Origin: an uncultured Williamsia sp. | GTDB lineage: Bacteria; Actinomycetota; Actinomycetes; Mycobacteriales; Mycobacteriaceae | DNA length: 64,000 nt | NCBI RefSeq assembly: GCF_947494875.1 | Contig: NZ_CANLWM010000009.1 | Location: forward strand, 124,001 to 188,000 | Direction of reading: 5' to 3' | In this document: piece by piece, positions 9,762 to 20,381 of the stretch | Layout: every line of letters begins with the position of its first letter | How positions within the stretch are numbered: the stretch's first letter is position 1 | The notes under the pieces: generated by a model | The model's database searches: none | What the model was told of the DNA's origin: nothing | Seen by the model: the letters and a program-made list of their open reading frames with translations, nothing else | Translations under genes and position numbers: made by a program

Positions 9762-10882
9762 CGTCGGCCCCGGTGGGCGCGCGCCGCCTCCAGACCGGCC
9801 CGGGCCACCACCGCGGCGGCGTCCCGGTGGCCGACACCGGCTGCGGCGCGGGACATCTCGGCGAGGCGTGTCGGGTCGGTGAGGAGGTCGACGACCTGGG
9901 TGAACACCCGGTCGGTGGTGAGGTCCGCGTCGTCGACGAGCAGTCCTCCCCCGGCCTGTACGACGGGCAGCGCGTTGAGTCGTTGCTCCCCGTTGCCGTG
10001 GGGCAGCGGGACGTAGATCGCGGGCAGCCCGGTCGCGGAGATCTCCGCGACCGTCATCGCACCCGACCGGCAGAGCACGAGATCGGCTGCGGCGTAGGCG
10101 AGGTCCATCCGCTTGAGGTAGCCGACGGCGACGTACGGCGGGGCGCCGGCCGGTGACGTCGGGGACACCGTGTTCTTGGGCCCGTGCGCGTGCAGCACTC
10201 CGACACCCGCCCGGCCCAACGCCTCCGACGACGACGCCACCGCCTCGTTGATCGTCCGCGCGCCCTGGGACCCGCCGAAGACGAGGAGAGTGGGTGCGTC
10301 GGGATCCAGACCGAAGTAGTGCCGTGCCTGCGCGCGCATCGAGGCGCGGTCGAGGGTGGTGAGCGACCCGCGGACCGGGATGCCGACCACCTCGGCGTCC
10401 AGCCCGGAGCCGTCGACCGCCGCGAGCACCCGATCGGCCAGTCGGGCGCCCACGCGGTTGGCGATCCCGGCGCTCGCGTTCGCCTCGTGGACGACGACGG
10501 GGATGCGCGACCGTCGGGAGATCTTCTCGCGCGCGGCGATGTAGGCGGGCAGCGCGACGTACCCGCCGAACCCGATGACGACGTCGGCGTCGACTGCGTC
10601 GAGGACACGCCGCGTGGCGCGCACCGACCTGCGCAGGCGGGCGGGCACGGCGACGAGATCACGGGAGAGCTTGCGCGGCAGCGGGACCGGCGGGATCAGC
10701 TCCAGGGTGTAGCCGCGTTCGGGGACGATCGTGGTCTCGAGTCCACGAGCGGTGCCGAGGGCGGTGATCCGGGCGTCCGGCGCCAGCCGCCGGACGGCGT
10801 CGGCCACGGCCAGCGCGGGTTCGATGTGGCCTGCGGTCCCACCACCGGCGACCACGACCGACAGCGGACCGTCCGCGGTCAC
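9758..10882 (-). CDS. murG: MurG N-acetylglucosaminyltransferase
   Basis: A 374-residue GT28 enzyme that transfers GlcNAc to lipid I to make lipid II at the inner membrane face. Signatures: [20 protein letters not shown] (about 10-29), [35 protein letters not shown], and the C-terminal nucleotide site with [29 protein letters not shown]. The GTG at 10882 overlaps the ftsW stop as GTGA. A longer in-frame reading only translates the ftsW tail in another frame and is rejected. Confidence 0.97.
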   Translation of the reverse strand: MTADGPLSVVVAGGGTAGHIEPALAVADAVRRLAPDARITALGTARGLETTIVPERGYTLELIPPVPLPRKLSRDLVAVPARLRRSVRATRRVLDAVDADVVIGFGGYVALPAYIAAREKISRRSRIPVVVHEANASAGIANRVGARLADRVLAAVDGSGLDAEVVGIPVRGSLTTLDRASMRAQARHYFGLDPDAPTLLVFGGSQGARTINEAVASSSEALGRAGVGVLHAHGPKNTVSPTSPAGAPPYVAVGYLKRMDLAYAAADLVLCRSGAMTVAEISATGLPAIYVPLPHGNGEQRLNALPVVQAGGGLLVDDADLTTDRVFTQVVDLLTDPTRLAEMSRAAAGVGHRDAAAVVARAGLEAARAHRGRR

Positions 10883-12465
10883 CACCGGCTCCCCGGCGGT
10901 CCGGGCCACCGGTCGGAGCCGACCGACGAGCGGACACGGGCTCGCGGCACCGGCACCGGTCGCGACGACCGCCATCCGGGGTCGTCGTAGGTCGGAGCCG
11001 GGGCGGGACGACGCCGCCGTTCCGGCATGGGTGCCTGCTGTCCGAAACCGAAATACGCTGCGGGACCGCGGCGCCGGGCCTGCCCGCGGTCGCCGGGCGG
11101 CGGGTTCCGGCGACCGTCGCCGCGCGGGGCGCGCTGGTCGGCACGTCGCGCCGGACGGGCCGCCGGCCCGGACTCGGCGCGACGGGCACGCCACTGCTGC
11201 ACGCGCGGCGGGACATAGCTCTCGGGCTGCGGCAGACGCAGGAAACGACCGATCCGACCGTCGCCGGTCGCGGCGAGTGCGGCCACGGCCTCGGGCTCAT
11301 GACGGGCGGCGTTGGCCAGCAACCCCAGCATGACGAGGACGGTGAACGTGGACGTGCCGCCTGCGGACAGCAGCGGCAGCTGGATACCGGTGACCGGCAG
11401 CAGCCCGATGACGTAGCCGATGTTGATCAGCGCCTGCACGCTGATGAGCACCGTGATCGCGGCGGTCATCATCCGCAGGAACGGGTCCACCGCGCGCAGC
11501 GCGATGCGCAGACCGACGAACGCCAGCAGGACGAACAACGCGATGACGGTGAGTCCGCCGAGCAGGCCGAGTTCCTCGCCGATGATCGCGAAGATGAAGT
11601 CGTTGTGCGCGTTGGGAAGGTAGTTCCACTTCGCGCGACTCTGGCCGAGGCCCTGGCCGAAGAGTCCACCGTTGGCGAGTGCGTAGCGGGCCTGGCGGGC
11701 CTGGTAGCCGGCGCCCTGCGGGTCGTCGATGTTGCCCAGGAAGCTCTGCACACGCTGCGAGCGGTAGCCCTCGACGAGGGCGAGAACGACCGCGAGCGCG
11801 GCGCCGGTGACGACGAACATGACGAACACCCGGATGTGCAGGCCCGCGAACCACAGCAGGGTGCCGACGATGATCGCGATGGTGATCGTGGTGGAGAGGT
11901 TGGGCTCCAGGATGATCAGGGTGCAGACGAGGAACGCGACCGGCACCAGCGGCACCAGGAGTTCCTTGAGCGACGCCTGCTCCCGCAGCCGCGATGAGAG
12001 CAGGTGGGCACCCCACACGCAGAGGGCCAGCTTCACCAGCTCCGAGGGCTGGACGGAGAAGCCGGCGACGACGAACCAGCGCCGCGCGCCGTTGCTCAGC
12101 GTGCCGACGCCGGGGATGAGGACCAGCGCGAGCATCACGGTGGTGACGACGATCATCGGCGCGGCGAGCCGCCGGATGTGGCGGACGGGCACGCGCAGCG
12201 CGACGTAGAAGAGGATCGAGCCGAGGATCGCGAAGACGACCTGGGTGGCGAAGAGTCCGTACGCGGACCCGTCGCGGGAGTAGCCCTCCACCGACGAGGC
12301 CGACAGCACCATGATCAGACCGAACACGGTGAGGATCACCGCGAGCGTCACGATCAGGTGGAACGAGGCGAGTGGCCGTCGCAGGATCGGGTCGACGATG
12401 CCGCGCGGGATCTCCCACCAGCCGGCGACCCGCGAGGTGCGGCCCGACGCGGGGGTCGCGGTCAT
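10879..12465 (-). CDS. ftsW: Lipid II polymerase FtsW (SEDS family)
   Basis: A 528-residue septal SEDS glycosyltransferase with about ten membrane helices. Family motifs: [51 protein letters not shown]-like (here [14 protein letters not shown]) and [14 protein letters not shown]. The cytoplasmic C-terminal tail from about residue 410 is about 115 residues long and strongly Arg/Pro-rich, longer than in many families but typical of Mycobacteriales, where it can bind the FtsZ C-terminus. It partners the class B PBP encoded upstream (pbpB). It overlaps murG and murD by 4 nt each. Confidence 0.97.
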   Translation of the reverse strand: MTATPASGRTSRVAGWWEIPRGIVDPILRRPLASFHLIVTLAVILTVFGLIMVLSASSVEGYSRDGSAYGLFATQVVFAILGSILFYVALRVPVRHIRRLAAPMIVVTTVMLALVLIPGVGTLSNGARRWFVVAGFSVQPSELVKLALCVWGAHLLSSRLREQASLKELLVPLVPVAFLVCTLIILEPNLSTTITIAIIVGTLLWFAGLHIRVFVMFVVTGAALAVVLALVEGYRSQRVQSFLGNIDDPQGAGYQARQARYALANGGLFGQGLGQSRAKWNYLPNAHNDFIFAIIGEELGLLGGLTVIALFVLLAFVGLRIALRAVDPFLRMMTAAITVLISVQALINIGYVIGLLPVTGIQLPLLSAGGTSTFTVLVMLGLLANAARHEPEAVAALAATGDGRIGRFLRLPQPESYVPPRVQQWRARRAESGPAARPARRADQRAPRGDGRRNPPPGDRGQARRRGPAAYFGFGQQAPMPERRRRPAPAPTYDDPGWRSSRPVPVPRARVRSSVGSDRWPGPPGSRW

Positions 12466-14018
12466 GCGCGGGCCTCCGGGGTGGCACCGGCGGCGATCGC
12501 GGCGGCGGCGAAGGCGTCGCCGCGCGCCCCGTACCCGGGGAACATGTCGAGAGATGCGGCCGCGGGTGCCAGCAGGACGGCGTCGACGGATTCGGGTGCC
12601 GATCCGACCAGGGAGTGGGCGGCGACGACGGCCGCGTCCATCACCTGCTCGGCGGGGGTCCGGGACTCGTCGGCCGGGAGTGCGGACGCCGCGACGGCGG
12701 CCCTCTCGGCGCGGTCGACGGCAGTGTCGTCGGCTCCCGAGACGACCGGCATGGCGTTCACCCGGCCATCGTCTCCTGTGAACAGTGTGACTGTTGGGAT
12801 TGCAGGGGCGTGTCGCGCGATCGCGCCGGCGATCACTTCCCGGTCGACCCCGAGCAGCACCGCACCGGCGACGCGATCGGCGACCGCGACGATCAGGTCG
12901 TCGACCGCCGCGCCCTTCAGCTGACCGCCGCCGACCAGGACCACCCGTCGCCGCGCGGCGATCGAGGCCTGGGCGGCGTGCGGGTTGGTGGCCTTGGAGT
13001 CGTCGACGGCGGCGACGTCACCCCACCGGGCGACGATCTCGCCGCGATGACGGCCCGGGATGAACCCCGACAATCCGGCGGCGACCGTGTCGGGGTCGAT
13101 CCCGATCCCGAGACACAGCGCGGCGGCCGCGGTCGCGTCGGCCATGCCGGGCGGGCCGGGGGGACGCAGCCCGTCGACGCCGACGACCCGCCGCGGGGCA
13201 CGGTCGGGACCGAAGGCGCGGTCGACGATGTGGCCGTCGAGAACACCCACCTCCCCGTCGGCGGGGGGACCCAGGCGGGTGCGGACGGTGCGCGCGTCGG
13301 GCGCCGCCCCCGACATCGACCCGGCGACCGGGTCGTCGCCGCCGACCACGGCGAGCGGACCCCGCAGGGCGCCGGCCTTGGCGGCGACGTAGGCGTCCAT
13401 CGACCCGTGCCAGTCGAGGTGGTCCTCGGCGATGTTGAGCACCACGCCGGCCGTCGGGATCACCGACGGCGCCCAGAACAGCTGGAACGACGACAGTTCG
13501 GCGGCGAGCACGTCGACCCGTGGCTCGGCGACGAGCGCGTCGAGCACGGGCAGGCCGATGTTCCCGCAGGCGGCGACGGTGCGGGGCGAGCGCTCGACGA
13601 TCGCCTCGACCATCGAGGTGGTGGTCGTCTTGCCGTTGGTACCGGTCACGACGATCCAGGTCCGCGCCGGGCCGAGCAGCCCGGAGGTGTCCACGTGCCA
13701 GGCGAGTTCCACCTCACCCCACACCGGCACCCCGGACGCGCGTGCCGCGGTGACGACGGCCGACTCCGGCCGGAACCCGGGCGACACGATGAGCAGGTCG
13801 ACGTCGTCGGCGAGTGCGCCGTCGCGGACCACGGCCGACGTGGGGACCACCTCCAGGCCGGGGAGGGCGGCACCGGCGCGGTCGTCGGCGACGGCGACCC
13901 GTGCGCCGCGATCGGACAGGAACCGTGCCGCCGACGCGCCCGCCGTCCCGGCGCCCGCGACGACCACATGCAGGGCGGCGATGTCGGTGAGCAGAGCCGC
14001 GTGCCGCACGTCAGCCAC
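12462..14018 (-). CDS. murD: UDP-N-acetylmuramoyl-L-alanine--D-glutamate ligase
   Basis: A 518-residue Mur ligase adding D-Glu to UDP-MurNAc-L-Ala. The N-terminal Rossmann strand is [18 protein letters not shown] (about 17-34), the P-loop GTNGKTT (126-132), then [21 protein letters not shown] and [11 protein letters not shown], the carbamylated-Lys and C-domain motifs. Length is slightly above the usual 440-490, mostly in an Ala-rich C-terminal part. It overlaps mraY by 8 nt and ftsW by 4 nt. Confidence 0.97.
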   Translation of the reverse strand: MADVRHAALLTDIAALHVVVAGAGTAGASAARFLSDRGARVAVADDRAGAALPGLEVVPTSAVVRDGALADDVDLLIVSPGFRPESAVVTAARASGVPVWGEVELAWHVDTSGLLGPARTWIVVTGTNGKTTTTSMVEAIVERSPRTVAACGNIGLPVLDALVAEPRVDVLAAELSSFQLFWAPSVIPTAGVVLNIAEDHLDWHGSMDAYVAAKAGALRGPLAVVGGDDPVAGSMSGAAPDARTVRTRLGPPADGEVGVLDGHIVDRAFGPDRAPRRVVGVDGLRPPGPPGMADATAAAALCLGIGIDPDTVAAGLSGFIPGRHRGEIVARWGDVAAVDDSKATNPHAAQASIAARRRVVLVGGGQLKGAAVDDLIVAVADRVAGAVLLGVDREVIAGAIARHAPAIPTVTLFTGDDGRVNAMPVVSGADDTAVDRAERAAVAASALPADESRTPAEQVMDAAVVAAHSLVGSAPESVDAVLLAPAAASLDMFPGYGARGDAFAAAAIAAGATPEARA

Positions 14019-15108
14019 CGTTGGTGGTGAGGAACTCGCTGTAGAACAGGGACAGTCCGAGGGCGCAGGCGATGGCGGTCAGCAGCCAGAACCGGATGAT
14101 CACGGTCGTCTCGGCCCAACCACCGAGCTCGAAGTGGTGGTGGAACGGCGCCATCCGGAACACCCGCCGGCCGGTGGTGCGAAAGAACGCGATCTGCATG
14201 ACCACGGAGACGATCTCGGCGACGAACAGCGCGCCGAGCACGACGGCCAGCAGCTCGGTGCGTGTCGTGATCGACAGGCCCGCGAGCATGCCGCCCAGCG
14301 CCAGCGAGCCGGTGTCCCCCATGAAGATCTTCGCCGGCGCGGCGTTCCACCACAGGAACCCCAGGCAGGCGCCGCCCCCGGCCACCGCGATCAGCGCGAG
14401 GTCGAGGGGGTCGCGGACGTCATAGCAGCCGGAACTGACGTCGGCGCCGAGCTTCGGCCCACCCGAGCAGGCGTTGCGGTACTGCCAGAACGTCACGAGC
14501 ACGTAGGAACCCAGGACCATCGCCATGGATCCGGCGGCGAGCCCGTCGAGCCCGTCGGTGAAGTTCACGGCGTTCGACCAGGCGGCGACGACGAGCCAGC
14601 AGAAGATGACGAACGCGACCGAGCCGAGGGTGACGGCGTTGATGTCGCGGACATACGACAGCTTCACCGAGGCGGGTGCGTCGCCGTTGCCGTTGCGGAA
14701 CTGCAGCGCCAGCACGCCGAAGAGCAGTGCCGCGATGAGCTGGCCCACCGATTTCGCGGTCTTGTTCAGGCCCAGGTTGCGCTGCTTGCGGATCTTGATG
14801 AAGTCGTCGAGGAAGCCGACGCCGCCGAGGACGGTCGCGAGTGCGAGGACGAGCATGCCCGACGCGCTGGGGCCCTGACCGCCGTTGATCAGTCCGGTGA
14901 GGTGTGCGGCCCAGTAACCGGCCCAGAGGGCCGCGATGATCGCGACACCACCCATGGACGGGGTGCCGCGCTTGGTCTGGTGGCTCTGCGGTCCCTCGAC
15001 GCGGATCTCCTGGCCGAAGCCCTGCCTCGAGAAGACCTTGATCAGGACCGGGGTCAGCAGGATCGACACCGCGAGTGCGACCGCACCGGCCACCAGGATC
15101 TGCGTCAC
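14011..15108 (-). CDS. mraY: Phospho-MurNAc-pentapeptide transferase MraY
   Basis: A 365-residue polytopic membrane enzyme (about ten helices) that makes lipid I from UDP-MurNAc-pentapeptide and polyprenyl phosphate. Signatures: [17 protein letters not shown] (about 42-58), FLDDFIKI with the catalytic Asp pair, [24 protein letters not shown] and [13 protein letters not shown]. It starts from a GTG, with a 62-nt gap after the MurF-like stub. Normal length. Confidence 0.98.
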   Translation of the reverse strand: MTQILVAGAVALAVSILLTPVLIKVFSRQGFGQEIRVEGPQSHQTKRGTPSMGGVAIIAALWAGYWAAHLTGLINGGQGPSASGMLVLALATVLGGVGFLDDFIKIRKQRNLGLNKTAKSVGQLIAALLFGVLALQFRNGNGDAPASVKLSYVRDINAVTLGSVAFVIFCWLVVAAWSNAVNFTDGLDGLAAGSMAMVLGSYVLVTFWQYRNACSGGPKLGADVSSGCYDVRDPLDLALIAVAGGGACLGFLWWNAAPAKIFMGDTGSLALGGMLAGLSITTRTELLAVVLGALFVAEIVSVVMQIAFFRTTGRRVFRMAPFHHHFELGGWAETTVIIRFWLLTAIACALGLSLFYSEFLTTNGG

Positions 15109-15170
15109 CTACGTCGTCCCCATCGTCGCCAGGCACCTCGCGGGTGCGGATCGGAGCCCACCACGAGGCG

Positions 15171-15653
15171 TCACGGCCGCGCCGTGCACCGTTGGTCATC
15201 CAACAATGTCCGCGCGAGGCGCGACAACTCGGCCCCACCCCCGGCCACCAGCACCACGTCACCGGCGGTGAGTTCGTCGTCCAGGGTCCGCCAGGCCTCG
15301 TCGGCGTCGGCCACCAGGCGCGCCTCGTCGCCCCAGGAACCCTCCATGACCGCGCCCTGGTGCAGCGCCCGCACCCACCGCGACTCGCCCACCGACACCG
15401 TGGTGTCGACGGCGAGGCGCACCGCGCGGCGTCCGACGCGATCGTGGGCGACGGCCCGGTCGGATCCGGTGGCGTCGTCGGACTCCGCCACGTCGAGCTC
15501 GCCCAGCACCGCCCACGTCCGGGCGGGTCCGTCCGGGACGACACGCGCACGCGCGGTGCGGACGAGGTCGGCGAGCCCGTCGGAGACGTCGTCGGGCCCG
15601 GCGGGTACGCCCGTCCGGTCGATCACCCAGACGGCGGTGTCCTCGGCGCTCAT
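15171..15653 (-). CDS. Stand-alone MurF C-terminal domain; ATPase domains absent
   Basis: A 160-residue protein in the murF position between murE and mraY. The ATG overlaps the murE stop as ATGA, exactly as a full murF would. It aligns by eye only with the C-terminal (domain III) part of actinobacterial MurF: TWAVLGELDVAESDD, DRVGRRAVRLAVD, LHQGAVMEGSWGDEA, VADADEAW, GDVVLVAGGGAEL and a tail ending DDQRCTARP. The first roughly 300 residues, including the GTxGKT P-loop, are missing. Conserved residues inside the domain are changed: the expected YNANP-type loop reads TGVPAGP, and the usual KGS/KAS after GDVVLV reads AGG. It cannot be a working ligase by itself. Either it is a relic or it has a new role, and a functional MurF must be encoded elsewhere. 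Confidence 0.8.
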   Translation of the reverse strand: MSAEDTAVWVIDRTGVPAGPDDVSDGLADLVRTARARVVPDGPARTWAVLGELDVAESDDATGSDRAVAHDRVGRRAVRLAVDTTVSVGESRWVRALHQGAVMEGSWGDEARLVADADEAWRTLDDELTAGDVVLVAGGGAELSRLARTLLDDQRCTARP

Positions 15654-17281
15654 GTGTCGTCCTCCTGTGGATCGAGCTCTGCCGCTCGCGCGTCGATGGC
15701 CTCGGCGACGACGGTCCGGTCGTCGAACGGCGTCTTCACCCCCGCCACCTCCTGACCGGTCTCGTGGCCCTTGCCCGCGACGAGCACGACGTCCCCGGTC
15801 CGCGCCCACCGCACGGCATGGGCGATCGCCGCGGCGCGGTCCCCGATCTCGACGACGTCCTGCGCACCCACGGGTCGCTCGTCGGCGTCGACGCCCTCTG
15901 CCCCGGCGCGGACCGCGGCGCGGATCAGGGCCGGGTCCTCGTCGCGAGGGTTGTCGTCGGTGACGACCACGAGATACGCACCTCGCGCGGCGGCCGCACC
16001 CATGAGCGGTCGCTTGCCCATGTCGCGGTTGCCACCGGCACCGACGACCACCGCCAGGCGGCCCGTCGCCTGCCCGCGCAGGGTCGCGATGACCGCGTCG
16101 AGGGCGGCGGGCTTGTGCGCGTAGTCGACGACGGCCAGGAAGTCCTGGCCGCGGTCGACGAGTTCGACACGCCCGGGCACGCGGACCTCGGCGATCCCGC
16201 GGGCGGCGTCGGGCACCGACACCCCTGCGGCGTCGGCGACGGCGAGCGCGGTGAGCGCGTTGGCGACGTTGTAGCGACCCGGCAACGGCACGGACAGGGT
16301 GTGGTTCTCCCCCATCGGCGCGCGCACGGTCACCGTCTGCGACCCGTCGTCGCGCAGGCGGGACGGCCCGGCGAACCAGGCCGCGGCGCTGTGGCGGGTC
16401 GACGTGGTCACCGCGCCACGACCGACCATGGCCGCGAGGCGTTCGCCCCACTCGTCATCGACGCAGATCACCGCGCGCGCAGCGTGTTCCGACGCCCCCG
16501 GCACGGAGTGCTCGGACGGCACGGGCACGAACAGACGCGACTTCGCCTCGAAGTAGTCGAGCATCGTCGGGTGGAAGTCGAGGTGGTCCTGCGACAGGTT
16601 GGTGAACGCGCCGATCGCGAAATGCGCTCCGCGGACACGTCCCAACGCCAACGCGTGGCTGGACACCTCCATGACCACGGTGTCGACGCCCTGCTCCACC
16701 ATCGCGGCGAGCATCGCCTGCAGCGACGGGGCCTCGGGCGTGGTCAGCGAACTGGGTTGCCGCTCACCGGCGATCCGGGTCTCGACGGTGCCGATGAGCC
16801 CGACCCGGTGTCCGGCCGCCATCAGCGCAGACTCGAGCATGTAGCTCGACGTGGTCTTGCCCGAGGTGCCGGTGATGCCGATCAGCCGCAGTCGTCGCGA
16901 CGGGTCCCCGTACACCCGGGCGCTCACCGCACCCAGGACGCTGCGCGGATCGGGGTGCACCAGGACGGCGACGGGTGTCCCCGGCGGCACCGAGGTCTTG
17001 AGCACCGATGCGCCGGCGCTGTCGGTGAGGACGGCCGACGCACCGGCGTCGATCGCGTCGACGGCGAACTGTGCGCCGTGCACCCGTGCCCCGGGCAGCG
17101 CCGCGAACAGGTCACCCGGGGTGACGTCCTGAGCACGCAGGGTGGCGCCGGTGACCGTGCTCGACGTCGTGGCCTCGCCGAGGAGGTCGAGGCGGGCGGA
17201 CACGGCCGTCGCGATCGCCTCGACGGCGACCGGGGTGACCGAGCGTGGTCGCAGCACCGATCGCGATGTCCCCTCGCTCAC
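15650..17281 (-). CDS. murE: UDP-MurNAc-tripeptide synthetase MurE (meso-DAP type)
   Basis: A 543-residue Mur ligase adding the third amino acid. The P-loop is GTSGKTTS (138-145), followed by TTPEAPSLQAML, EVSSHALALGRV, NLSQDHLDFHPTM, VVDYAHKPAALD and DDNPRDEDP. The DNPR motif indicates meso-diaminopimelate as substrate, as expected for Mycobacteriales. The GTG at 17281 is chosen because AGGAGT lies 9 nt upstream; a GTG at 17317 is possible. Its stop overlaps the MurF-like stub by 4 nt. Confidence 0.96.
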   Translation of the reverse strand: MSEGTSRSVLRPRSVTPVAVEAIATAVSARLDLLGEATTSSTVTGATLRAQDVTPGDLFAALPGARVHGAQFAVDAIDAGASAVLTDSAGASVLKTSVPPGTPVAVLVHPDPRSVLGAVSARVYGDPSRRLRLIGITGTSGKTTSSYMLESALMAAGHRVGLIGTVETRIAGERQPSSLTTPEAPSLQAMLAAMVEQGVDTVVMEVSSHALALGRVRGAHFAIGAFTNLSQDHLDFHPTMLDYFEAKSRLFVPVPSEHSVPGASEHAARAVICVDDEWGERLAAMVGRGAVTTSTRHSAAAWFAGPSRLRDDGSQTVTVRAPMGENHTLSVPLPGRYNVANALTALAVADAAGVSVPDAARGIAEVRVPGRVELVDRGQDFLAVVDYAHKPAALDAVIATLRGQATGRLAVVVGAGGNRDMGKRPLMGAAAARGAYLVVVTDDNPRDEDPALIRAAVRAGAEGVDADERPVGAQDVVEIGDRAAAIAHAVRWARTGDVVLVAGKGHETGQEVAGVKTPFDDRTVVAEAIDARAAELDPQEDDT

Positions 17282-17372
17282 CCGATCACCACTCCTGTCG
17301 ACCACACCGTCCCGCACCGGGTGCGGGCTCTCCCGAGCACGTCAGCCTACGCGGGCCGACGCGAGTCACCCG

Positions 17373-19433
17373 TCAGGTCGCCTGCAGGATCATCTCGGGC
17401 GCCGGCCGCGCCGACATCGGCACGTGCTCGCGCTGCAGCATCCACGACGCGATCGTCTCGAACAGCGGTGCCGCGGACTGGCCGCCGCTGCCGTCGCTGC
17501 TTCGTGACGGGTTGTCGAGCATGATGCCGACGACGAAACGCGGGTCGTCCGCGGGCGTGATCCCGGCGAAGGTGATGTTGTAGCTGGAGTTCGAGTAGCA
17601 GCCGCAGTCGGGATCGACCTGCTGGGCGGTGCCCGTCTTCGCGCTGACCTGGTAGCCCGGCACCGCACCCTTCGAGCCGGTGCCCTGCTGCTCGCCCATC
17701 GGGTCCTTCTGCACGATCGCGCGGAACATGTCCCGCACCGTCTGCGCGGTCTGCGGGCTCACGACGCGCACGCCGGCCGGCGGCGCCTGCGGGTCGTCGG
17801 ATCCGGTTGCCCGCACGATGCGCGGCGGCACTCGGACGCCGTCGTTCGCGATGGCCTGGTACATGCTCGTCATCTGCAGCAGCGTCATCGACAGGCCCTG
17901 CCCGATGGGCAGGTTCGCGAACGTGCCACCCGACCACTGGCTGCGGGCGGGTACCTCACCGGCGCTCTCGCCGGGCAGCCCGACCTGGGTGCGCTGACCG
18001 AGTCCGAACTTCTGCAGCAGGGCCGCGTAGCGGTCCTCGCCGACCTTCTGCGCGAGCATCAGGGTGCCGACGTTCGACGACTTCCCGAAGATGCCGGTCG
18101 TCGTGTACGGCGCGACGCCGTGCACCCACGCGTCGTGGACGGTGACGCCGGCCATCTGGATGCTGCCCGGCACCTGAAGCACCTGGGTCGGGGTCGTCAG
18201 GCCGTACTCGATGGCCGCGGACGCGGTGACGATCTTGTTCACCGAGCCGGGTTCGAAGGGCGACGTCACCGGCAGGTTGCCCAACTGGGCGTCCTGCTGC
18301 TGCCCCAGCGGCTTCGACGCGTCGAAGGTGCCGTCGTTGGCCATCGCGAGGACCTCGCCGGTGTGCGCGTCGAGCACGACCGCGGAGGCGTTCTTCGCGC
18401 CGGAGAGCTGCTTGGCCTTCTGCACCTGCGCCTGGACGAACCACTGCACGTCGGAGTCGATGGTGAGCTCGACACGGCTCCCGTCCACCGCGGGGTGCAC
18501 GTTGCGGGTGCTGCCGGGGATCACCGCACCGTCGCTGCCGCGGTCGTAAGTCTTCGACCCGTCCGTGCCGTGGAGCGTCGAGTCCATCGACGACTCGAGG
18601 CCGATGAGGCCGTTGCCGTCGAAGTCGACGTCGCCGACGATGTTGGCGGCGAGCGACCCGCCCGGGTAGAGCCGGATGTCCTGGCGCTCGGCGCCGACCT
18701 CCGGGAAGTCGTCGGTGATCTTCGTGGCCACCGCCATGCCCACGGAGCGTGCGAGGTAGACGAAGGGCTGATTGCTCGTCAGCTCCGACATGAGCGACTC
18801 GCGGGTGACCGCCCCGCCGAGGGCGGTGTAAATCCCGTCCGCGATCTGCCGGATGCGTGTCGACGCGTCGGGCGCGGCCGAGTCCTTGGCGTGCGCGGCG
18901 TCCATGGCCGCGCGTTCCTTCACCGGCTGGAACGTGAGGGCACGCGCCTCCTCGGTGTAGGCGATGGGCTTGCCGTTGCGGTCGACGATGGGGCCGCGCT
19001 TGGCCGCGAGCACCTCCGTCACCGCGCGCTGGTTCGCCGCCTGCGCCGACAGCGACGACGACTCGAAGACCTGCAGCGACACCAGCTTCCCGGCGACCAG
19101 CACGACGGCGAGACCGAGGACGAGCGCGCCGAGCCGTGTGCGGGTGACGAACTGCGGGACGCCGACACGTGTCCGCGCACCGGCGCTGACCCGTCCGTCA
19201 CCGCGGATGCTCCCCGAGTGGGGACGGCCGGCGCGCGGCGGGGCGTCGTCGCGGTTGCGTGCGCCCGACGTGGCCTTGCGCGCTCCGGACGGTGGGCGGC
19301 GGGTGCGCGTGGTGCTCATGTCGCCGGTGCGGCCGCGGCGTGCGGAACGGTCGGGATCCGGAACATGGGCCGAGTCTGCTCCGCGGAACGCGCTGCGTGG
19401 CGTACCGCGCCCGGCGTGGCGCCGATCCGTCAT
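17373..19433 (-). CDS. pbpB: Septal class B penicillin-binding protein (FtsI/PbpB)
   Basis: A 686-residue bitopic transpeptidase that cross-links septal peptidoglycan with FtsW. A basic cytoplasmic head (about 1-95) precedes one membrane helix (LGALVLGLAVVLVAGKLVSL, about 101-120). The pedestal includes AKRGPIVDRNG. The catalytic motifs are SVNK (397-400), SSN (452-454) and KTG (598-600). The ATG at 19433 overlaps the ftsL-like stop; an internal ATG at 19319 (MSTTRTRR) is an alternative start. Size matches M. tuberculosis PbpB. Confidence 0.96.
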   Translation of the reverse strand: MTDRRHAGRGTPRSAFRGADSAHVPDPDRSARRGRTGDMSTTRTRRPPSGARKATSGARNRDDAPPRAGRPHSGSIRGDGRVSAGARTRVGVPQFVTRTRLGALVLGLAVVLVAGKLVSLQVFESSSLSAQAANQRAVTEVLAAKRGPIVDRNGKPIAYTEEARALTFQPVKERAAMDAAHAKDSAAPDASTRIRQIADGIYTALGGAVTRESLMSELTSNQPFVYLARSVGMAVATKITDDFPEVGAERQDIRLYPGGSLAANIVGDVDFDGNGLIGLESSMDSTLHGTDGSKTYDRGSDGAVIPGSTRNVHPAVDGSRVELTIDSDVQWFVQAQVQKAKQLSGAKNASAVVLDAHTGEVLAMANDGTFDASKPLGQQQDAQLGNLPVTSPFEPGSVNKIVTASAAIEYGLTTPTQVLQVPGSIQMAGVTVHDAWVHGVAPYTTTGIFGKSSNVGTLMLAQKVGEDRYAALLQKFGLGQRTQVGLPGESAGEVPARSQWSGGTFANLPIGQGLSMTLLQMTSMYQAIANDGVRVPPRIVRATGSDDPQAPPAGVRVVSPQTAQTVRDMFRAIVQKDPMGEQQGTGSKGAVPGYQVSAKTGTAQQVDPDCGCYSNSSYNITFAGITPADDPRFVVGIMLDNPSRSSDGSGGQSAAPLFETIASWMLQREHVPMSARPAPEMILQAT

Positions 19434-20317
19434 CGGGGAACGGACGAGTCCGTCGACCCCGACCTCGCCTGCGGGGTACCCGAGGCGGGAGGAGTGGCCG
19501 AGGACGGTGCGGCGGTGGCGTTCGACGAGGGCGTGCTGTTCGTCGCCGTGTTCGGCGCTGCTGCGGGTGCGACCGCGGTCCCACTGCCGGGCAACACGTT
19601 CGGCGCAGGCGCGAGGGCGGGGTCGGTCGCCCCGGCCACGGCGCCCGACGCCGGCGCCGCGGCGGTGTTCCCGTCGGTCGACGAACCCGGTTGCGGCGCA
19701 ACGGTGCGCGGGGTGCCGTCGTTCAGGGCGGGTGCCGGCGCGCCCGACGCGGGCGTCGGGTCACCGACGATCCGGATCCGGTTGTCGGTACCGACGACCA
19801 TGCGGGCCACGTCCTTCGACGGGATGAGTCCCTGCTCGGCCGCCTTCTTCGCGAGTTCCGGTGCACTGTTGGCGAGTTCGTAGGACTTGTTCAACGCGTC
19901 GCGCTGGGCGCTCAGGGTCGAGTTCTGTTCCCGGGCGGCGGACAACCCGTAGGAGTCCTCGGCGGCAGTGGTCGACAACCACAGCGTGAGCGCGAGTCCC
20001 ACCGCGAGGATCGCCACGACGAGGACCGCGAAGGGCATGCGCCGCAGGGCATCCGCCGGCGAGGCGATCATCCGTGACCACCAGCCGCGCGAGCGGTCGC
20101 GCGCGCCGGTCAGCTCGGCGGTCGACCGCTGGACGGTCCGTCGGCGACGTCGGTCGAGCGCGCGTTGCGCGGCCGGCGACCGGGTCCCCCGGGTCCGCGT
20201 CGAGGCGGTGCGGTCCCGTCGACCGTCGGTCTGCGTGGGACGGTCGTCGGCGTCGAGGACAGTGGTGGCCCCTGCGGGGTCACGCAGGAGGCCGTCGTCG
20301 TGGGCGTCACCGGTCAT
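19430..20317 (-). CDS. FtsL-like bitopic divisome protein with Pro/Ala/Thr tail
   Basis: A 295-residue protein at the ftsL position between rsmH and pbpB (Rv2164c equivalent). A charged N-terminal part (about 1-100) is followed by one membrane helix (MPFAVLVVAILAVGLALTLWL, near 105-125). A short heptad region (SAAREQNSTLSAQRDALNKSYE) looks like the FtsL/FtsB coiled coil. Beyond it come LAKKAAEQGLIPSKDVARMVVG and an extracellular tail of about 110 residues made mostly of Ala, Pro, Thr and Ser. FtsL links FtsQ to the FtsW-FtsI pair. The long low-complexity tail is typical of this order but unexplained. Confidence 0.85.
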   Translation of the reverse strand: MTGDAHDDGLLRDPAGATTVLDADDRPTQTDGRRDRTASTRTRGTRSPAAQRALDRRRRRTVQRSTAELTGARDRSRGWWSRMIASPADALRRMPFAVLVVAILAVGLALTLWLSTTAAEDSYGLSAAREQNSTLSAQRDALNKSYELANSAPELAKKAAEQGLIPSKDVARMVVGTDNRIRIVGDPTPASGAPAPALNDGTPRTVAPQPGSSTDGNTAAAPASGAVAGATDPALAPAPNVLPGSGTAVAPAAAPNTATNSTPSSNATAAPSSATPPASGTPQARSGSTDSSVPR

Positions 20318-20381
20318 CGGCGGGTCTCCCTCGGGGTGCGGGCGGTCGATGGTGCGGGGCGGGAAGGGGTCCGGGTGTCGG

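Noticed and set aside
15171-16451. Longer reading of the MurF-like frame into murE
   Set aside because: The upstream part is an Arg-rich shadow of murE. The ATGA overlap at 15650-15653 marks the real start.
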